Of a stretch of DNA of 25,478 nucleotides, positions 1 to 13,822 are shown in pieces. The DNA comes from Leptospira ainlahdjerensis. Lineage in GTDB: Bacteria; Spirochaetota; Leptospiria; Leptospirales; Leptospiraceae. The notes beneath the pieces were generated by a model, which was given only the letters and a program-made list of their open reading frames with translations, had not been told where the DNA came from and made no database searches. The position numbers were made by a program, and so were the translations under genes. The stretch lies in assembly GCF_016919175.1 (NCBI RefSeq), contig NZ_JAFFPU010000032.1, positions 1-25,478 on the forward strand, read 5' to 3'. Every line of letters begins with the position of its first letter. Within the stretch, counting starts at the first letter, position 1.

Positions 1-2
1 AT

Positions 3-319
3 ATTCTCAAAGGGAATCTCTGAAATGTGTGAGTTCCTACATTCTCAAAGCGAATTTCTGAAATGTGTGAGTTCCTACATTCTCAAAGGGAATCTCTGAA
101 ATGTGTGAGTTCCTACATTCTCAAAGCGAATATCTGAAATGTGTGAGTTCCTATATTCTCAAAGGGAATCTCTGAAATGTGTGAGTTCCTACATTCTCAA
201 AGCGAATTTCTGAAATGTGTGAGTTCCTATATTCTCAAAGGGAATCTCTGAAATGTGTGAGTTCCTACATTCTCAAAGCGAATTTCTGAAATGTGTGAGT
301 TCCTACATTCTCAAAGGGA
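3..319. repeat. 38-bp tandem repeat array upstream of lepA
   Basis: Eight complete 38-bp units begin at 3, 41, 79, 117, 155, 193, 231 and 269, and a ninth is cut off after about 13 bases at 307. Every unit begins ATTCTCAAAG and ends TGTGTGAGTTCCTAC or CCTAT. Two variants alternate strictly: one reads GGGAATCTC after the opening, the other GCGAATTTC (GCGAATATC in the unit at 117). The true period is therefore 76 bp, as if a two-unit block had been amplified. There are no unique spacers, so it is not a CRISPR. Since 38 is not a multiple of three, the array is not a coding repeat. It starts at or before the window edge, so the copy number is a minimum. It lies about 145 bp upstream of the lepA start. 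Confidence 0.97.
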
Positions 320-463
320 AAAATTCGCCCCTTCGATTCCAAGAAATTCGGGGGAAGGAAAGACGGGAGGAGGCCTTCTTTCCGCTCTTCACTCCCAGGA
401 AACGAGCCGTATTTTGCTTTTCAGGGGAGGCCTTTGCAGGAAATCATCGGAAGTGAGCCCATC

Positions 464-2269
<1,806 letters not shown>

Positions 2270-2351
2270 AGTATTTTGGCGTAGATTTTCGATCCTATCT
2301 TTTCCACTCTCAAACTCAAGGAGCGGTCAAATCGTTCCAGTTGATTCCTTG

Positions 2352-2399
2352 CGGAAAGTAAGGCGCCTTCCAAGAAAAACACCTTACTTTCCGTTTTTA
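2352..2399 (+). terminator. Rho-independent terminator of lepA
   Basis: The arms CGGAAAGTAAGG (2352-2363) and CCTTACTTTCCG (2382-2393) form a perfect 12-bp stem around an 18-nt loop and are followed by TTTTT. The hairpin is about 80 nt past the lepA stop. The opposite strand has no T-run after the stem, so it acts mainly for lepA. Confidence 0.88.
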
Positions 2400-2415
2400 A
2401 TTCCAAAATAATTTT

Positions 2416-2871
2416 TTAGAGTTTAGTCCAAGCCGTGCTGCTCACTTTCCCATTCGTAAAGTAGACGTCGCAAGCTTCAATTTTTCCGCTCGCGGCGGCA
2501 GTCAAACTGGTATCTTGAAAGTGCCAGAGCTCCGTAGTTCCGTAACCTCCGAGGGTGTTTTCCGATTGGGACTGAGTTTCGCCCAACAGATTCGTTACTT
2601 CTTCTTTTCCCATTCCGTTTTTAACTGCTTGGCAGTTTTCTTTCGTAATCGTTCCGTTTTCTCCCATCGCTGCGGAGGTCGAATTGTTTCTTCTTCCTCC
2701 CCCCGTCATTCCGTAAAGGATGAGTAAGATTACGGTTAACGTCCCGAAATATTTAATGACCGTCTTTCGTGTTTTCTCTAAATTTCCTCTAACTACCAAT
2801 TCGGGTTTAATCAGTCCGATGATTAAAGAGCCGAACATGCCGAGCGTTAAAAAGCCTAATACTGTTGACAA
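2416..2871 (-). CDS. Membrane-anchored BamE/DUF3862-like small protein
   Basis: This is a 151-residue protein. Two hydrophobic segments (about 4-20 and 39-55) are followed by a Gly/Asn/Ser linker and a soluble domain (about 75-151). That domain has the pattern of the SmpA/OmlA (BamE)-DUF3862 fold: a short helix containing NGMGKEEVTNLLGE, a strand with ELWHF, and a closing CDVYFTNGKVSSTAW. Cys80 and Cys134 could form the disulfide seen in related domains. The start is TTG, supported by AAGAGGAAA about 9 nt upstream. BamE itself is an outer-membrane lipoprotein, and this protein has no lipobox, so I claim only the fold and no function. It converges with lepA and appears to be monocistronic. Confidence 0.75.
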   Translation of the reverse strand: MSTVLGFLTLGMFGSLIIGLIKPELVVRGNLEKTRKTVIKYFGTLTVILLILYGMTGGGRRNNSTSAAMGENGTITKENCQAVKNGMGKEEVTNLLGETQSQSENTLGGYGTTELWHFQDTSLTAAASGKIEACDVYFTNGKVSSTAWTKL

Positions 2872-3381
2872 AGTTAATTTCCTCTTAAAAATTTTTTACG
2901 AGAATGGATTCATCGTCTCCTCTGTCCAAATGAATTTCGAAATTTTCTGGATCAATGAATTCGAAGTTAAAAAGTAATCCTAATTTATTTATAAAAAAAT
3001 AATATATTATCTAGATAAGAATTGCCGTGTTTGATCTTTTTGTTTTCCTTCTTTGATCGTACATCTTAAGTAATTTGAGACTGTTTTCTTTTTAGTTGTG
3101 AGAAAGAAACTCGGTTTTTTGAAATGTATTACGGGAAAGAATGGTTCTTTCCGATTTTGCAAACATTTTTGAATTATAAATTTGATAGGGTGAATTAAAA
3201 TCGGCGAAGTTTTGATTTTACGGATCACCTGGTTTTTAGATTTTGTATGAGGGGTGGCTCGGGTGAGTCTCCTTTTTTAAAAAGGAATCCTGTATTTGAA
3301 TTTCTCTTGTGCACGATATTTAGAATCCTACTGTTTTATGAATCATTTCTTTTTGCGATTTCAAATTTTTGGAAATTCTTT
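2872..3381. other. Intergenic region, no supported gene
   Basis: This AT-rich stretch lies between divergently transcribed genes. Short open frames on both strands (for example minus 3007-3228) have Phe/Lys-rich composition, no ribosome binding site and no family features. I see no strong hairpin or repeat. Promoters for both flanking genes must lie here, but no box pair is convincing. Confidence 0.5.
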
Positions 3382-4434
3382 TTGAATCCACTCGCCGCTT
3401 TTTTGTCTTCTTCCCTCGAACGTCCTTTAGAGTTTCAAGAGGTTTTGCTTTGCTCGAAACAAAAGGTAACGATTCTCAGAGACGATCGTCTTGCCTTTGG
3501 AATCGGGACAAAATTTAGAAAGTTTTTTGGAATCCATTCGGATTTGGAAAATAAGGGGATTCACGAAGTGATTCTTCAGGGAGAATTGCACAGCAATTTG
3601 CTGGCTTCTTTCTCTTTTTTGTTTCGTGTTTTCGGATACCGTGTAAATACTTATTCCTATTCTCGGGATCCGAAGAAGGTTACCTTCAATTCTCGGATCG
3701 TAAAAATCAACTCCCACACACTCAAAGTATTCCCTTCTCGTTTTCAATGGAAGGAAGGTTTCATCGATCAAAAATCGAACGTGGCAAAAGTTTTCGAATT
3801 CGAAGAAGGCGGAAATCTCTCGTTAGATTCGGATTTCTCAACGATCGGAGATCCGGATTCTTCCTTTAAATCCCACGTTTTGATTCCGGAATATGGATTT
3901 GGACCGGAAGCGGTTCCAGGTCTAACTTCTCTTTGGAAACAGATTCCTATTTCCAATTTCAATCATTTGGTCATAGACATCGGTTCCGGTTTGACCTGGT
4001 TGGCTGCGAAGAATTTTTTTGGTGACACCATTCCGGTTCATGGAGTTTCTATCGGTCTTGAAAAATCAAAAATGATTCCTTGGTTGCAAAGGAAACGGAG
4101 AGAACTGAAATTTTCTGGATTCGAAATCGGGCAAGATTCGATTTGGGAATCGGAAGTCAAAGCTGGTTTTGGTTCGTCGAGTCCCGATCTATTCGGATTT
4201 TGTAATTCATTCTTTGATAATAATTCGATTCCTATTGAACCGATTTACTCGGGTAAGACCTTATACACGATTCGGAAACGGATGGAAGGGGCCGGGATTT
4301 CGGGAAAGATTCTCTATCTCCACCAAGGAGGACTCTGGAATTTTTTGGATTCGTTTCTGCCTCGGATTCAGGAAAAGAAAATCGGTAACGATAAAAACGG
4401 CTCTGAAAGACTTGGAACGACTCCTCTCGATTGA
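3382..4434 (+). CDS. Diverged PLP-dependent ACC deaminase/D-cysteine desulfhydrase-family protein
   Basis: The order of motifs follows the fold-type II PLP family of 1-aminocyclopropane-1-carboxylate deaminase and D-cysteine desulfhydrase. These are RDDRLAFGIGTKFRKF (33-48; family RDDLTGFGGNKVRKLE), with the PLP lysine kept at Lys44; LQGELHSN (65-72; family TQGGVQSNH); IPEYGFGPEAVPG; VIDIGSGLTWLAA (family phosphate-binding SGSGGT); and near the end IEPIYSGK and LHQGGLWN (family LDPVYTGK and LHTGG). Several normally invariant Gly/Asn positions have changed, so the substrate may differ or activity may be lost. The frame is open from an ATG at 3247, but that would add 45 Phe-rich residues without a ribosome binding site. 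The TTG at 3382, after GGAA, gives about 350 residues and a family-like N terminus. The start remains uncertain. Confidence 0.72.
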   Translation: MNPLAAFLSSSLERPLEFQEVLLCSKQKVTILRDDRLAFGIGTKFRKFFGIHSDLENKGIHEVILQGELHSNLLASFSFLFRVFGYRVNTYSYSRDPKKVTFNSRIVKINSHTLKVFPSRFQWKEGFIDQKSNVAKVFEFEEGGNLSLDSDFSTIGDPDSSFKSHVLIPEYGFGPEAVPGLTSLWKQIPISNFNHLVIDIGSGLTWLAAKNFFGDTIPVHGVSIGLEKSKMIPWLQRKRRELKFSGFEIGQDSIWESEVKAGFGSSSPDLFGFCNSFFDNNSIPIEPIYSGKTLYTIRKRMEGAGISGKILYLHQGGLWNFLDSFLPRIQEKKIGNDKNGSERLGTTPLD

Positions 4435-4544
4435 AATTTGCCCTAACTTGATTTTATATTCTTATTCTAAAAAAAAACTTAATCAAGGGCAGTCTTCAGG
4501 ACCGTTCCATCGTTTTTTGAAAAAACGCCCCTGGTACAAACCGA

Positions 4545-4574
4545 CAAAAAAGCCGCCTGTGTGAAGGGCGGCTT
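4545..4574 (-). terminator. Rho-independent terminator of the sdhCAB operon
   Basis: Read on the minus strand, AAGCCGCC (4574-4567) pairs with GGCGGCTT (4557-4550) over a 9-nt loop and runs straight into seven T residues. It sits about 30 nt beyond the sdhB stop and also faces the convergent plus-strand gene. Confidence 0.9.
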
Positions 4575-4603
4575 GGAATTCTTCTTTTGATGAGAAAGAA
4601 AGT

Positions 4604-7248
<2,645 letters not shown>

Positions 7249-7266
7249 GAAAGTTTCTCCAAAAGA

Positions 7267-7947
<681 letters not shown>

Positions 7948-8091
7948 TTCATTTTCTCCTGTTTGATTGTGGAAAGAATTCATCGAAAAATTAATATGAT
8001 TCGAAAAAGATGGGCCGAGGCTCAACTTCTCTTAAATTAGGGTAAAAAAGCGAGTTATGACGAAAAGCATTTTTATTTTGAAGTTAAAAAA

Positions 8092-8120
8092 TTGATACTG
8101 GAATGGAATGTTATTAAGAT
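8092..8120 (+). promoter_or_regulatory. Predicted sigma-70-type promoter for the aldo/keto reductase operon
   Basis: TTGATA (8092-8097) and TAAGAT (8115-8120) are separated by exactly 17 bp and precede the next plus-strand start by about 100 nt. The prediction rests on box similarity only. Confidence 0.45.
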
Positions 8121-8138
8121 CGTTTCTCAATTAGAATT

Positions 8139-8155
8139 CGAATGACGAACATTCG
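8139..8155. promoter_or_regulatory. Inverted repeat in the sdhC/aldo-keto reductase divergent region
   Basis: CGAATG and CATTCG form perfect 6-bp arms around ACGAA, between two divergent operons and just downstream of the predicted plus-strand promoter. It has the size and place of an operator, but no regulator is identifiable here. Confidence 0.3.
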
Positions 8156-8219
8156 TTCTGGAATTTCGTTTTGTGCGATGCGTAACGAAAGGTGAACCGA
8201 AACAAACGGGAAAAAAAAT

Positions 8220-9755
8220 ATGAATCCATCCGATCCATTTCAAACTCTTTATCAGAAATCCATGCTAAAAGGAAGTGCGACTTCCGAATCTACGAAAGAA
8301 TATTCCGAAAATTCTTCACTCCAAAAAAAATACAAGTCGGGTGAGAATCTTCTGAATCCATATTTCAACTTTCGCGGAAGAACTCTCTCGAGAATCGCCT
8401 TTGGATGTTATCGTGTGGGACTTGAATCTCCCGAACATAAGAAGGCCCTCGAACTTTCCTTTCAGGAGGGTTTTAACGTCGTCGATACTTCATCCAATTA
8501 TGGAAACGGGGAAAGTGAAAGTCTGCTCGGTCGCGTTCTCGGAGAAAAAATCGATCGGGGAGAATTGAAACGAGAGGACGTTTTTATCATCACCAAATCC
8601 GGTTATATCCAAGGGAGAAATCTACAGATCGTTTCCGAACTTGAAAAGAAGAATCAAGAATTTCCGGAAATTACATACTACCAAGAAGGATGTTATCACT
8701 GCATTCATCCCGCATTTTTGGAAGATCAGCTTACACTTTCCCTCAAACGACTCGGTTTGGAAACGGTCGATGTATTTCTTCTTCACAATCCGGAATACTT
8801 TCTTATGGACCGAGAGAAGCATAACGTTCCCCAAATAAAAGCCAAAGAAGAATATTATAAAAGAGTGAAGAACGCTTTTCTTTTCTTCGAACAAAAAAGA
8901 GAGGAAGGGAAAATTCAATTCTATGGAATCTCCTCCAATACCTTTCCCGAAAATCCAGAGAAATATACGGCCACTTCCTTACTCAAAGTTTTGGAAATCG
9001 CAAAAGAAGTGCAGTCGGAACTTGGTTTGAAAGAATCCGGTTTTGCGGTCGTTCAGTTTCCGGCCAATCTTTTGGAAAGTGGATTCTTGGATCGGAAGTT
9101 CGAAGGAAAGTCTTTGATCGATATCATAGAATCAAATCAACTCCTGCCCTTAGTCAACCGACCGCTCAATGCGATCTCGAGTCAGGGGAATATCTTTCGT
9201 CTTTCCTATGATCCGAAAGAAAGTCAGGGAGAAGTATTAAAAAACATAAAAGATAAATTGAATATTGTCTATTCCTGGGAGGAGGATTTTTTGCAGATCC
9301 TTCCTCCGGGTTCTTACAAATATACGTTTCGAACCGTGACGGAACCTTACTTGGATCAGTTTCAAAACCAGGATCATCTCGCTCAATTTCTGGAAAGAAC
9401 AGTGATTCCGATCATGCAACAGTTGATCGCTCAGATCGAGAAGATCGCGGGGACCGACAAACAAACCGAATATATAGAAAGACTCAACGACGCACTTTCT
9501 CTTTTGGAACGGTATGTTCATTTTCACAATATTCAGAACTCAAACCTACTGTATGAAAAAATCGTAACATTCTATCCTCAGTATAAGGGCTGGAATCTTT
9601 CCGGAACGGCTTTGCACTTGCTCCATTCTTCCTTGAAGGAAGGGGTGGTCCTTTTGGGGATGAGAAAAGAAAATTACGTCCGAGACGCGGAAGGTTCGTT
9701 TGCCGGTCCGATGACGAAGATTCAGGAAAAGGATTGGAAGCAGTTTGAAATTTGA
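8220..9755 (+). CDS. Aldo/keto reductase-family protein with a large insertion
   Basis: This is a predicted NAD(P)H-dependent oxidoreductase of the aldo/keto reductase TIM-barrel family. The catalytic tetrad is present: Asp89 and Tyr94 in [14 protein letters not shown], Lys126 in IITKSG, and His189 in VFLLHNPE. The protein has 511 residues, while family members usually have 300-340. The excess is a polar N-terminal leader of about 45 residues and a helical, Gln/Glu-rich segment at about 340-455. After this insertion the canonical C-terminal motif returns as [14 protein letters not shown], so this is an insertion rather than a tail. EGCYHC (157-161) adds a Cys pair near the barrel. It heads an operon with two overlapping genes. 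The substrate is unknown. Confidence 0.88.
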   Translation: MNPSDPFQTLYQKSMLKGSATSESTKEYSENSSLQKKYKSGENLLNPYFNFRGRTLSRIAFGCYRVGLESPEHKKALELSFQEGFNVVDTSSNYGNGESESLLGRVLGEKIDRGELKREDVFIITKSGYIQGRNLQIVSELEKKNQEFPEITYYQEGCYHCIHPAFLEDQLTLSLKRLGLETVDVFLLHNPEYFLMDREKHNVPQIKAKEEYYKRVKNAFLFFEQKREEGKIQFYGISSNTFPENPEKYTATSLLKVLEIAKEVQSELGLKESGFAVVQFPANLLESGFLDRKFEGKSLIDIIESNQLLPLVNRPLNAISSQGNIFRLSYDPKESQGEVLKNIKDKLNIVYSWEEDFLQILPPGSYKYTFRTVTEPYLDQFQNQDHLAQFLERTVIPIMQQLIAQIEKIAGTDKQTEYIERLNDALSLLERYVHFHNIQNSNLLYEKIVTFYPQYKGWNLSGTALHLLHSSLKEGVVLLGMRKENYVRDAEGSFAGPMTKIQEKDWKQFEI

Positions 9756-10215
9756 TCCTGAAATCGTAGCTCTTTTCGACGTGATCACGGCGACTTCGGA
9801 TCCTGAAAAGACCGTCGACTTCGCTTATCAAAACGGCGAAAGACTTTTTAGAGAAGGGAAATACTTTGAGGCGCATGAGGTTTTCGAATTTCAATGGAAA
9901 AAGGATTTTGGGCCGAGAAAAATATTTTTGCAGGGAATCATACAACTCTCGGTTTCTCTTCATAAAATTTTTGTCAAACCCAACGGACGCGGTTCCCGAA
10001 TGCAGGCTACAAAGGCAAAGGAAAAGTTGGAATCGATCCTACATTCCCCCGCTCTCAGCGAAGTCGGAAAACGGGAAACGTTAGACCTGCTTTTCTCCTT
10101 GGATAAACTTTTGGATCTTTATGAGGGAGACGAACTCCTTCTTGAAAAAGTTTCTACTTTCAGCATTCCGAGCCTTCCGAAAGACTGGCGAGAATTATTT
10201 AAGGTGCATCCATGA
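9745..10215 (+). CDS. DUF309 family protein
   Basis: This 156-residue protein has the DUF309 signature: [17 protein letters not shown] (32-48), a tryptophan three residues later, and [13 protein letters not shown] (62-74), followed by helices. DUF309 proteins are small, all-helical and of unknown function; the conserved EAHE has been suggested to be metal-binding. Translation would start at TTG 9745, inside the last codons of the aldo/keto reductase gene (11-nt overlap), with a weak GGAAG nearby. Its stop overlaps the next start in an ATGA, so all three genes look translationally coupled. Confidence 0.85.
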   Translation: MKFDPEIVALFDVITATSDPEKTVDFAYQNGERLFREGKYFEAHEVFEFQWKKDFGPRKIFLQGIIQLSVSLHKIFVKPNGRGSRMQATKAKEKLESILHSPALSEVGKRETLDLLFSLDKLLDLYEGDELLLEKVSTFSIPSLPKDWRELFKVHP

Positions 10216-11090
10216 GTGAAATCGAAAGCGGTTTTTTTCAATCCGGCGGTTACAACCTCGCCTATAAAATTCATAGGAACGATAAAAACAACGCACTTCT
10301 GTTATTTCACGGATTTCAGGACGCTTCGGACACCTTTCTCTATCAATTCCCATTCTTATCCCAACATTTCGATATATATCGTTTTGATTATAGAGGTCAC
10401 GGAGATTCCGACTGGCTGAGAGAAGGGAATTATCATTTTATTCAGACCCTAGTGGACGTAAAAACGTTTATCACCTCCTTTCTTCCGGATAAGTTTCATA
10501 TTTTAGGACATTCGATGGGGGGCGGAATCGGAGCTCGTATCGCCGGTATTTATCCGGAAAAAATCCAAAGTCTCGTTTGTCTGGAAGGATTTATGTCCAT
10601 TCAAACCCCTGAATTTGAAAAAAAACGTCTGAAGGCCTGGTTGGATACGATCGAGAACAACGAAGTCGGCACGAAGGATCGAAAAAACAAAACGTTTTCG
10701 AGCATCGAAGACGTCGTATCCCGACTCAAACCAGTTTATCCAAAATTGGATTCTTCCAAAATTCGGGATCTTGCGGACTATCTTACAAAAAAGACGCATA
10801 ACGGTTATCAGTGGAAAAACGACCCGCTGTACAAACGAGGTTTCCCCTTTGTTTTTTCCCCGTTTCTGACGCGTCATCTTTGGGAATGTATCGATTCTCC
10901 CACCCTGATCATCTACGGTAAAGAAACTCATTTGATGCCGGAGAATCGGGAAGAAATTCTTTCGCACTTTAGATATTTGGAATATGTTGAGATGGAAAAT
11001 GCAGGTCACAATATGCACCACGATCAGCCGGAGTTGTTGGAGAAATTGTTAAACGCATTCTACAAAAAACACGGTTTAATTTCCGATTAA
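10212..11090 (+). CDS. Alpha/beta hydrolase-fold protein
   Basis: This is a 292-residue single-domain alpha/beta hydrolase with no signal peptide, so it is predicted to be cytoplasmic. Features in order are the oxyanion-hole motif LLFHGF (30-35), the FDYRGHGDS loop (58-66), the nucleophile elbow GHSMGGG with Ser101, a helical lid region at about 130-215, and the catalytic histidine in NAGHNM (His266). After the IIYGKETH strand, where the third triad member is expected, there is Glu238 instead of the usual Asp, so the acid may be Glu or elsewhere. The start overlaps the DUF309 stop by four bases. It may be an esterase, lipase or C-C hydrolase; nothing here decides between them. Confidence 0.88.
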   Translation: MSEIESGFFQSGGYNLAYKIHRNDKNNALLLFHGFQDASDTFLYQFPFLSQHFDIYRFDYRGHGDSDWLREGNYHFIQTLVDVKTFITSFLPDKFHILGHSMGGGIGARIAGIYPEKIQSLVCLEGFMSIQTPEFEKKRLKAWLDTIENNEVGTKDRKNKTFSSIEDVVSRLKPVYPKLDSSKIRDLADYLTKKTHNGYQWKNDPLYKRGFPFVFSPFLTRHLWECIDSPTLIIYGKETHLMPENREEILSHFRYLEYVEMENAGHNMHHDQPELLEKLLNAFYKKHGLISD

Positions 11091-11296
11091 TTTTCGTTGA
11101 TTTTTATACAGTTTTGTCTCCACGTTCCTCAATTTGCTTCCGCTTTGATCAAGACCCGTTTTTGCCGGATCGAAATAAGCAACTCGTATTTGCAAAAAGT
11201 AATTGATAGGAGACCTATAATTCGTATATCATCAGAGAAATTGAATTTTTATTTTTTGAAATCATTCGTATTGTTCTTATAAAAACGGAGATCATT

Positions 11297-12151
11297 TTGA
11301 AGAAATTTACATCCTTTTCATTCCTTATCGTTTTTCTTTTTTTATTTTCCCAGTCGCTCTGGAGCGCCCAGACAATTCTTCTCAAAAATGGAACTTCGAT
11401 CAAAGCGGACGTTACCGGTCAAAACGAAAAAAACATCATAGTCCGGATGACGGACGGAACGGTGAAAACGATTTCTAAAAAGTCGATTTTGAAAGTTGTC
11501 TATCGCGACGTGAATGAAGAAGAGGCAAAAAGAATTCGTTTGGAAGAGGAAAAAAAACTAAAAGAAGCCAAATCCGCCGAGGAAAAAAAACAGATCGAGG
11601 AAGAAGCGATCGTGACGAAACCGAATTTCAAATCGCACCGTTCCGGAGATAGAAATCGCCTGAGCCTTGTTTGGCGATCGGCCGTATTTCCGGGATGGGG
11701 ACATTACAAAGCGGATCGAAAAAAGTCCGCCTACGTCTATGGTTCCCTTTTTTGGACCGGAATTCTGGCGACGTTTAGTTCCGCCCAGAAAGTGACCCAG
11801 ACCAAAGCGGATTACGACCAAGCGAGTTTGAACGCACAAATCCTCGGAGGAGATAGCCCTTTTTTGGCAGGACAGATTCTTACAAACGGAAAAAGAGAAA
11901 GTTATAAGAAGGCGATCAACGACTATCAACAGATCTCGACGGCCACCGCGATTCTTTACCTGATTCAACTCGCACACGTTTATTATACCGGAATTTCTTG
12001 GGAAGAAGAGGAGGTCGCCCTGAATCCTCAAGGTTCGATTCTAAAAAAAGGGCTTCAGATGGATTCTATGAGGGAATTCAATTCTTTAGAATCGGGCGCC
12101 AACTCGATCGTAGGCTGGAGAGCCGAGGCAAGATACAATTGGTTTTTTTAA
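11297..12151 (+). CDS. Exported protein with coiled coil and DUF5683-like membrane domain
   Basis: This 284-residue protein has a clear signal peptide (about 1-24, ending LWSAQ). A beta-rich segment follows (ILLKNGTSIKADV to ISKKSILKVVYRD, 27-70). Next come a charged Glu/Lys coiled coil (about 74-103) and a domain that begins SAVFPGWGHYKADRKKSAY (128-146), with hydrophobic stretches near 147-160 and 208-225. The PGWGHY motif before a hydrophobic hairpin is typical of DUF5683-type envelope proteins. The start codon is TTG, with CGGAG about 9 nt upstream. The next gene begins 12 nt after the stop, so they are probably co-transcribed. The function is unknown. Confidence 0.8.
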   Translation: MKKFTSFSFLIVFLFLFSQSLWSAQTILLKNGTSIKADVTGQNEKNIIVRMTDGTVKTISKKSILKVVYRDVNEEEAKRIRLEEEKKLKEAKSAEEKKQIEEEAIVTKPNFKSHRSGDRNRLSLVWRSAVFPGWGHYKADRKKSAYVYGSLFWTGILATFSSAQKVTQTKADYDQASLNAQILGGDSPFLAGQILTNGKRESYKKAINDYQQISTATAILYLIQLAHVYYTGISWEEEEVALNPQGSILKKGLQMDSMREFNSLESGANSIVGWRAEARYNWFF

Positions 12152-12162
12152 TGGAGAGATAT

Positions 12163-13503
12163 ATGAAACGATTCCTTCTCATTCTTTTGATTATTTTGAA
12201 TTCTCAGTGTTATAAATTTGAAGAGAACCCTCTCGATCCGAACGGAATCTTCGGAATCTTACGATCCATTTTAGGGAAGGATCAGTTCGGTTATACTGAC
12301 TTTATGAAAAGTAAGTATTATGAATTTCGAAAAGCGGGTACGAATACGTTTCTTTCCTATGCAAGAAGAACCTTCGACGGCACGGATGATCCGAGAAATA
12401 GGGTCGATCTGATTCTTGCGAATGAAAACACAACCGATCTGATTCCGACTAACATCCCCGTAGTGGGAGCTCAATACGCCGACATGATCGGCTACGGCTA
12501 CAATCCGTCGAACGCGAGTAATAAATATTCCATTCTTTTTGAATTGGGTGCTTCCGACGCAGTCGGGAACTTTACTTACCAATACTATTACTGGTCTGGC
12601 TCCGTTTTACCCACGGCTGGAAGTCGTATGACGTTCGTAAAAGTGGATCCCTCTATCACGGGTGAAAAAATAATCGGCTTTGGGACTTACAACGTGGGGG
12701 CCGCTGAAAAGGCAGTTTTTTGCGAGAAGCTTCCACCGAGCGGTTCTGTGAGTTGTTATAATGTAAACAGTGATTTTTCAGGCCGTCTTGCGATTGCCGG
12801 AGTCCCTCCGGTCCAATGCGGTATTGTCGGGAATAACCTAGCGGTAGGATGGTGTGCGGATTCCATTACCGGGACCAGTCTTTCTATGTTTCCTACAGAC
12901 GGATCCGCTACCGCGTTCGGAGCGCCGGCGATCATGTCCATGCCGGCTTCCTACAAGACGGCGCCTTACGCTACTTTTTTGGGAAATTTCAACTTTGACG
13001 TTCCGAATGACTTCTCGGAATCCCATTTTGTAGAACACAACAACGGTACGATTCGAATCACGACGGTTCCGGGGGATCTGAGTTCGATTGCTACGATCGT
13101 GGTCCCCGGTAATGGACAACAAGCGATTGTCGCGGTAAATGGAATTGCCGACACGGACGTTATCTTTCCGGTGCGTTCCTTTCGGGTCGGAACTACAACC
13201 TACCTTTCCTTAATCACGAACAATTCCCTTGGAGGATTCGCTTCTTATTCTTTTAGAACCTCGGACGCGGGAGTCAACTGGGCTCCGGTCAGTTTTAGTG
13301 GTTTGACCTTTCCGAACGCAATCGATCAGGGCGATCCCGTACCGAGCCAGACTTCGGCGCTTGCAAGTTTTGGAACGAACTCAGGAACCGAAAAAATTCA
13401 TATTTTTATCAATATAGAAGGTGAGTCCTTAAAACGTTATATGTCTTCGAACTTCGGAGCTACTTGGACTTTGCAGGAAACAATTACACCGAGTCCGGAA
13501 TAA
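12163..13503 (+). CDS. Predicted lipoprotein with Asp-box (BNR)-like repeats
   Basis: The N terminus is a short, strongly hydrophobic signal ending LNSQC, with lipidation predicted at Cys16, giving a 446-residue precursor for the inner or outer membrane. The mature part is rich in Gly, Ser, Thr and aromatic strands. Near the C terminus it has two Asp-box-like motifs, SDAGVNW and SNFGATW, as in sialidase-like beta-propellers. No sialidase catalytic set (Arg triad with the FRIP motif) is visible, so I read it as a propeller-type surface or periplasmic lipoprotein. The frame is open far upstream through the preceding gene. I chose ATG 12163 because GGAGA precedes it and the lipoprotein signal starts there; ATG 12151 is a weaker alternative. 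Confidence 0.82.
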   Translation: MKRFLLILLIILNSQCYKFEENPLDPNGIFGILRSILGKDQFGYTDFMKSKYYEFRKAGTNTFLSYARRTFDGTDDPRNRVDLILANENTTDLIPTNIPVVGAQYADMIGYGYNPSNASNKYSILFELGASDAVGNFTYQYYYWSGSVLPTAGSRMTFVKVDPSITGEKIIGFGTYNVGAAEKAVFCEKLPPSGSVSCYNVNSDFSGRLAIAGVPPVQCGIVGNNLAVGWCADSITGTSLSMFPTDGSATAFGAPAIMSMPASYKTAPYATFLGNFNFDVPNDFSESHFVEHNNGTIRITTVPGDLSSIATIVVPGNGQQAIVAVNGIADTDVIFPVRSFRVGTTTYLSLITNNSLGGFASYSFRTSDAGVNWAPVSFSGLTFPNAIDQGDPVPSQTSALASFGTNSGTEKIHIFINIEGESLKRYMSSNFGATWTLQETITPSPE

Positions 13504-13587
13504 AAAATTCTGTCTCCTTAGAAAAAAAAGCTTGTACTTTGGGGGTCGTCCTAGAACATCCTTTCAACAATTTTAAAGGAAGTTTCC

Positions 13588-13803
13588 ATGCAAGAACAAG
13601 CTGCAAAGTTTAAGAGCCAGTTAGAAAGATATATCAACTATCGCGGGATCGATATTGTCCTGCATCTCAAAGACGGGTCTCGCGTGGAATTGGATCGAAA
13701 TCGTAAGTTGGTCGGCGAACAAATCGTCTATTTTCCAACTAAAAATCTCACAAACGCCGTGGAGCTCGCGAGCATCAGCCGAGCAGAGTTTTTCGTAGCT
13801 TAG
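13588..13803 (+). CDS. Small conserved-looking protein of unknown function
   Basis: This is a 71-residue soluble protein with an excellent ribosome binding site (AAAGGAAG, 6-7 nt before the ATG) and a strong hairpin 23 nt after its stop. Both support a real gene. The sequence is an amphipathic helix (about 1-18) followed by short alternating strands, including IVLHLKDGSRVELDRNRKLV. The helix-then-strands layout and small size recall Sm-like folds, but the Hfq signatures (NG in Sm1, YKHA in Sm2) are absent, so I do not call it Hfq. There is no signal peptide or membrane segment. Confidence 0.75.
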   Translation: MQEQAAKFKSQLERYINYRGIDIVLHLKDGSRVELDRNRKLVGEQIVYFPTKNLTNAVELASISRAEFFVA

Positions 13804-13822
13804 AACTTTATAAAATTCTAAA

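Noticed and set aside
3..319. CRISPR array
   Set aside because: The units are contiguous and nearly identical with only two alternating variants; there are no unique spacers and no cas genes in the window.
253..456. A 67-codon plus-strand open frame covering the end of the repeat array
   Set aside because: It begins inside the repeats, has no ribosome binding site and overlaps the lepA leader; a 38-bp period cannot code for a repeated peptide in one frame.
3007..3228. A 73-codon minus-strand open frame
   Set aside because: Lys/Phe-rich translation of AT-rich sequence, no ribosome binding site, no motif.
13588..13803. Hfq
   Set aside because: Size and a helix-then-strands layout fit loosely, but the Sm1 and Sm2 signature residues of Hfq are missing.
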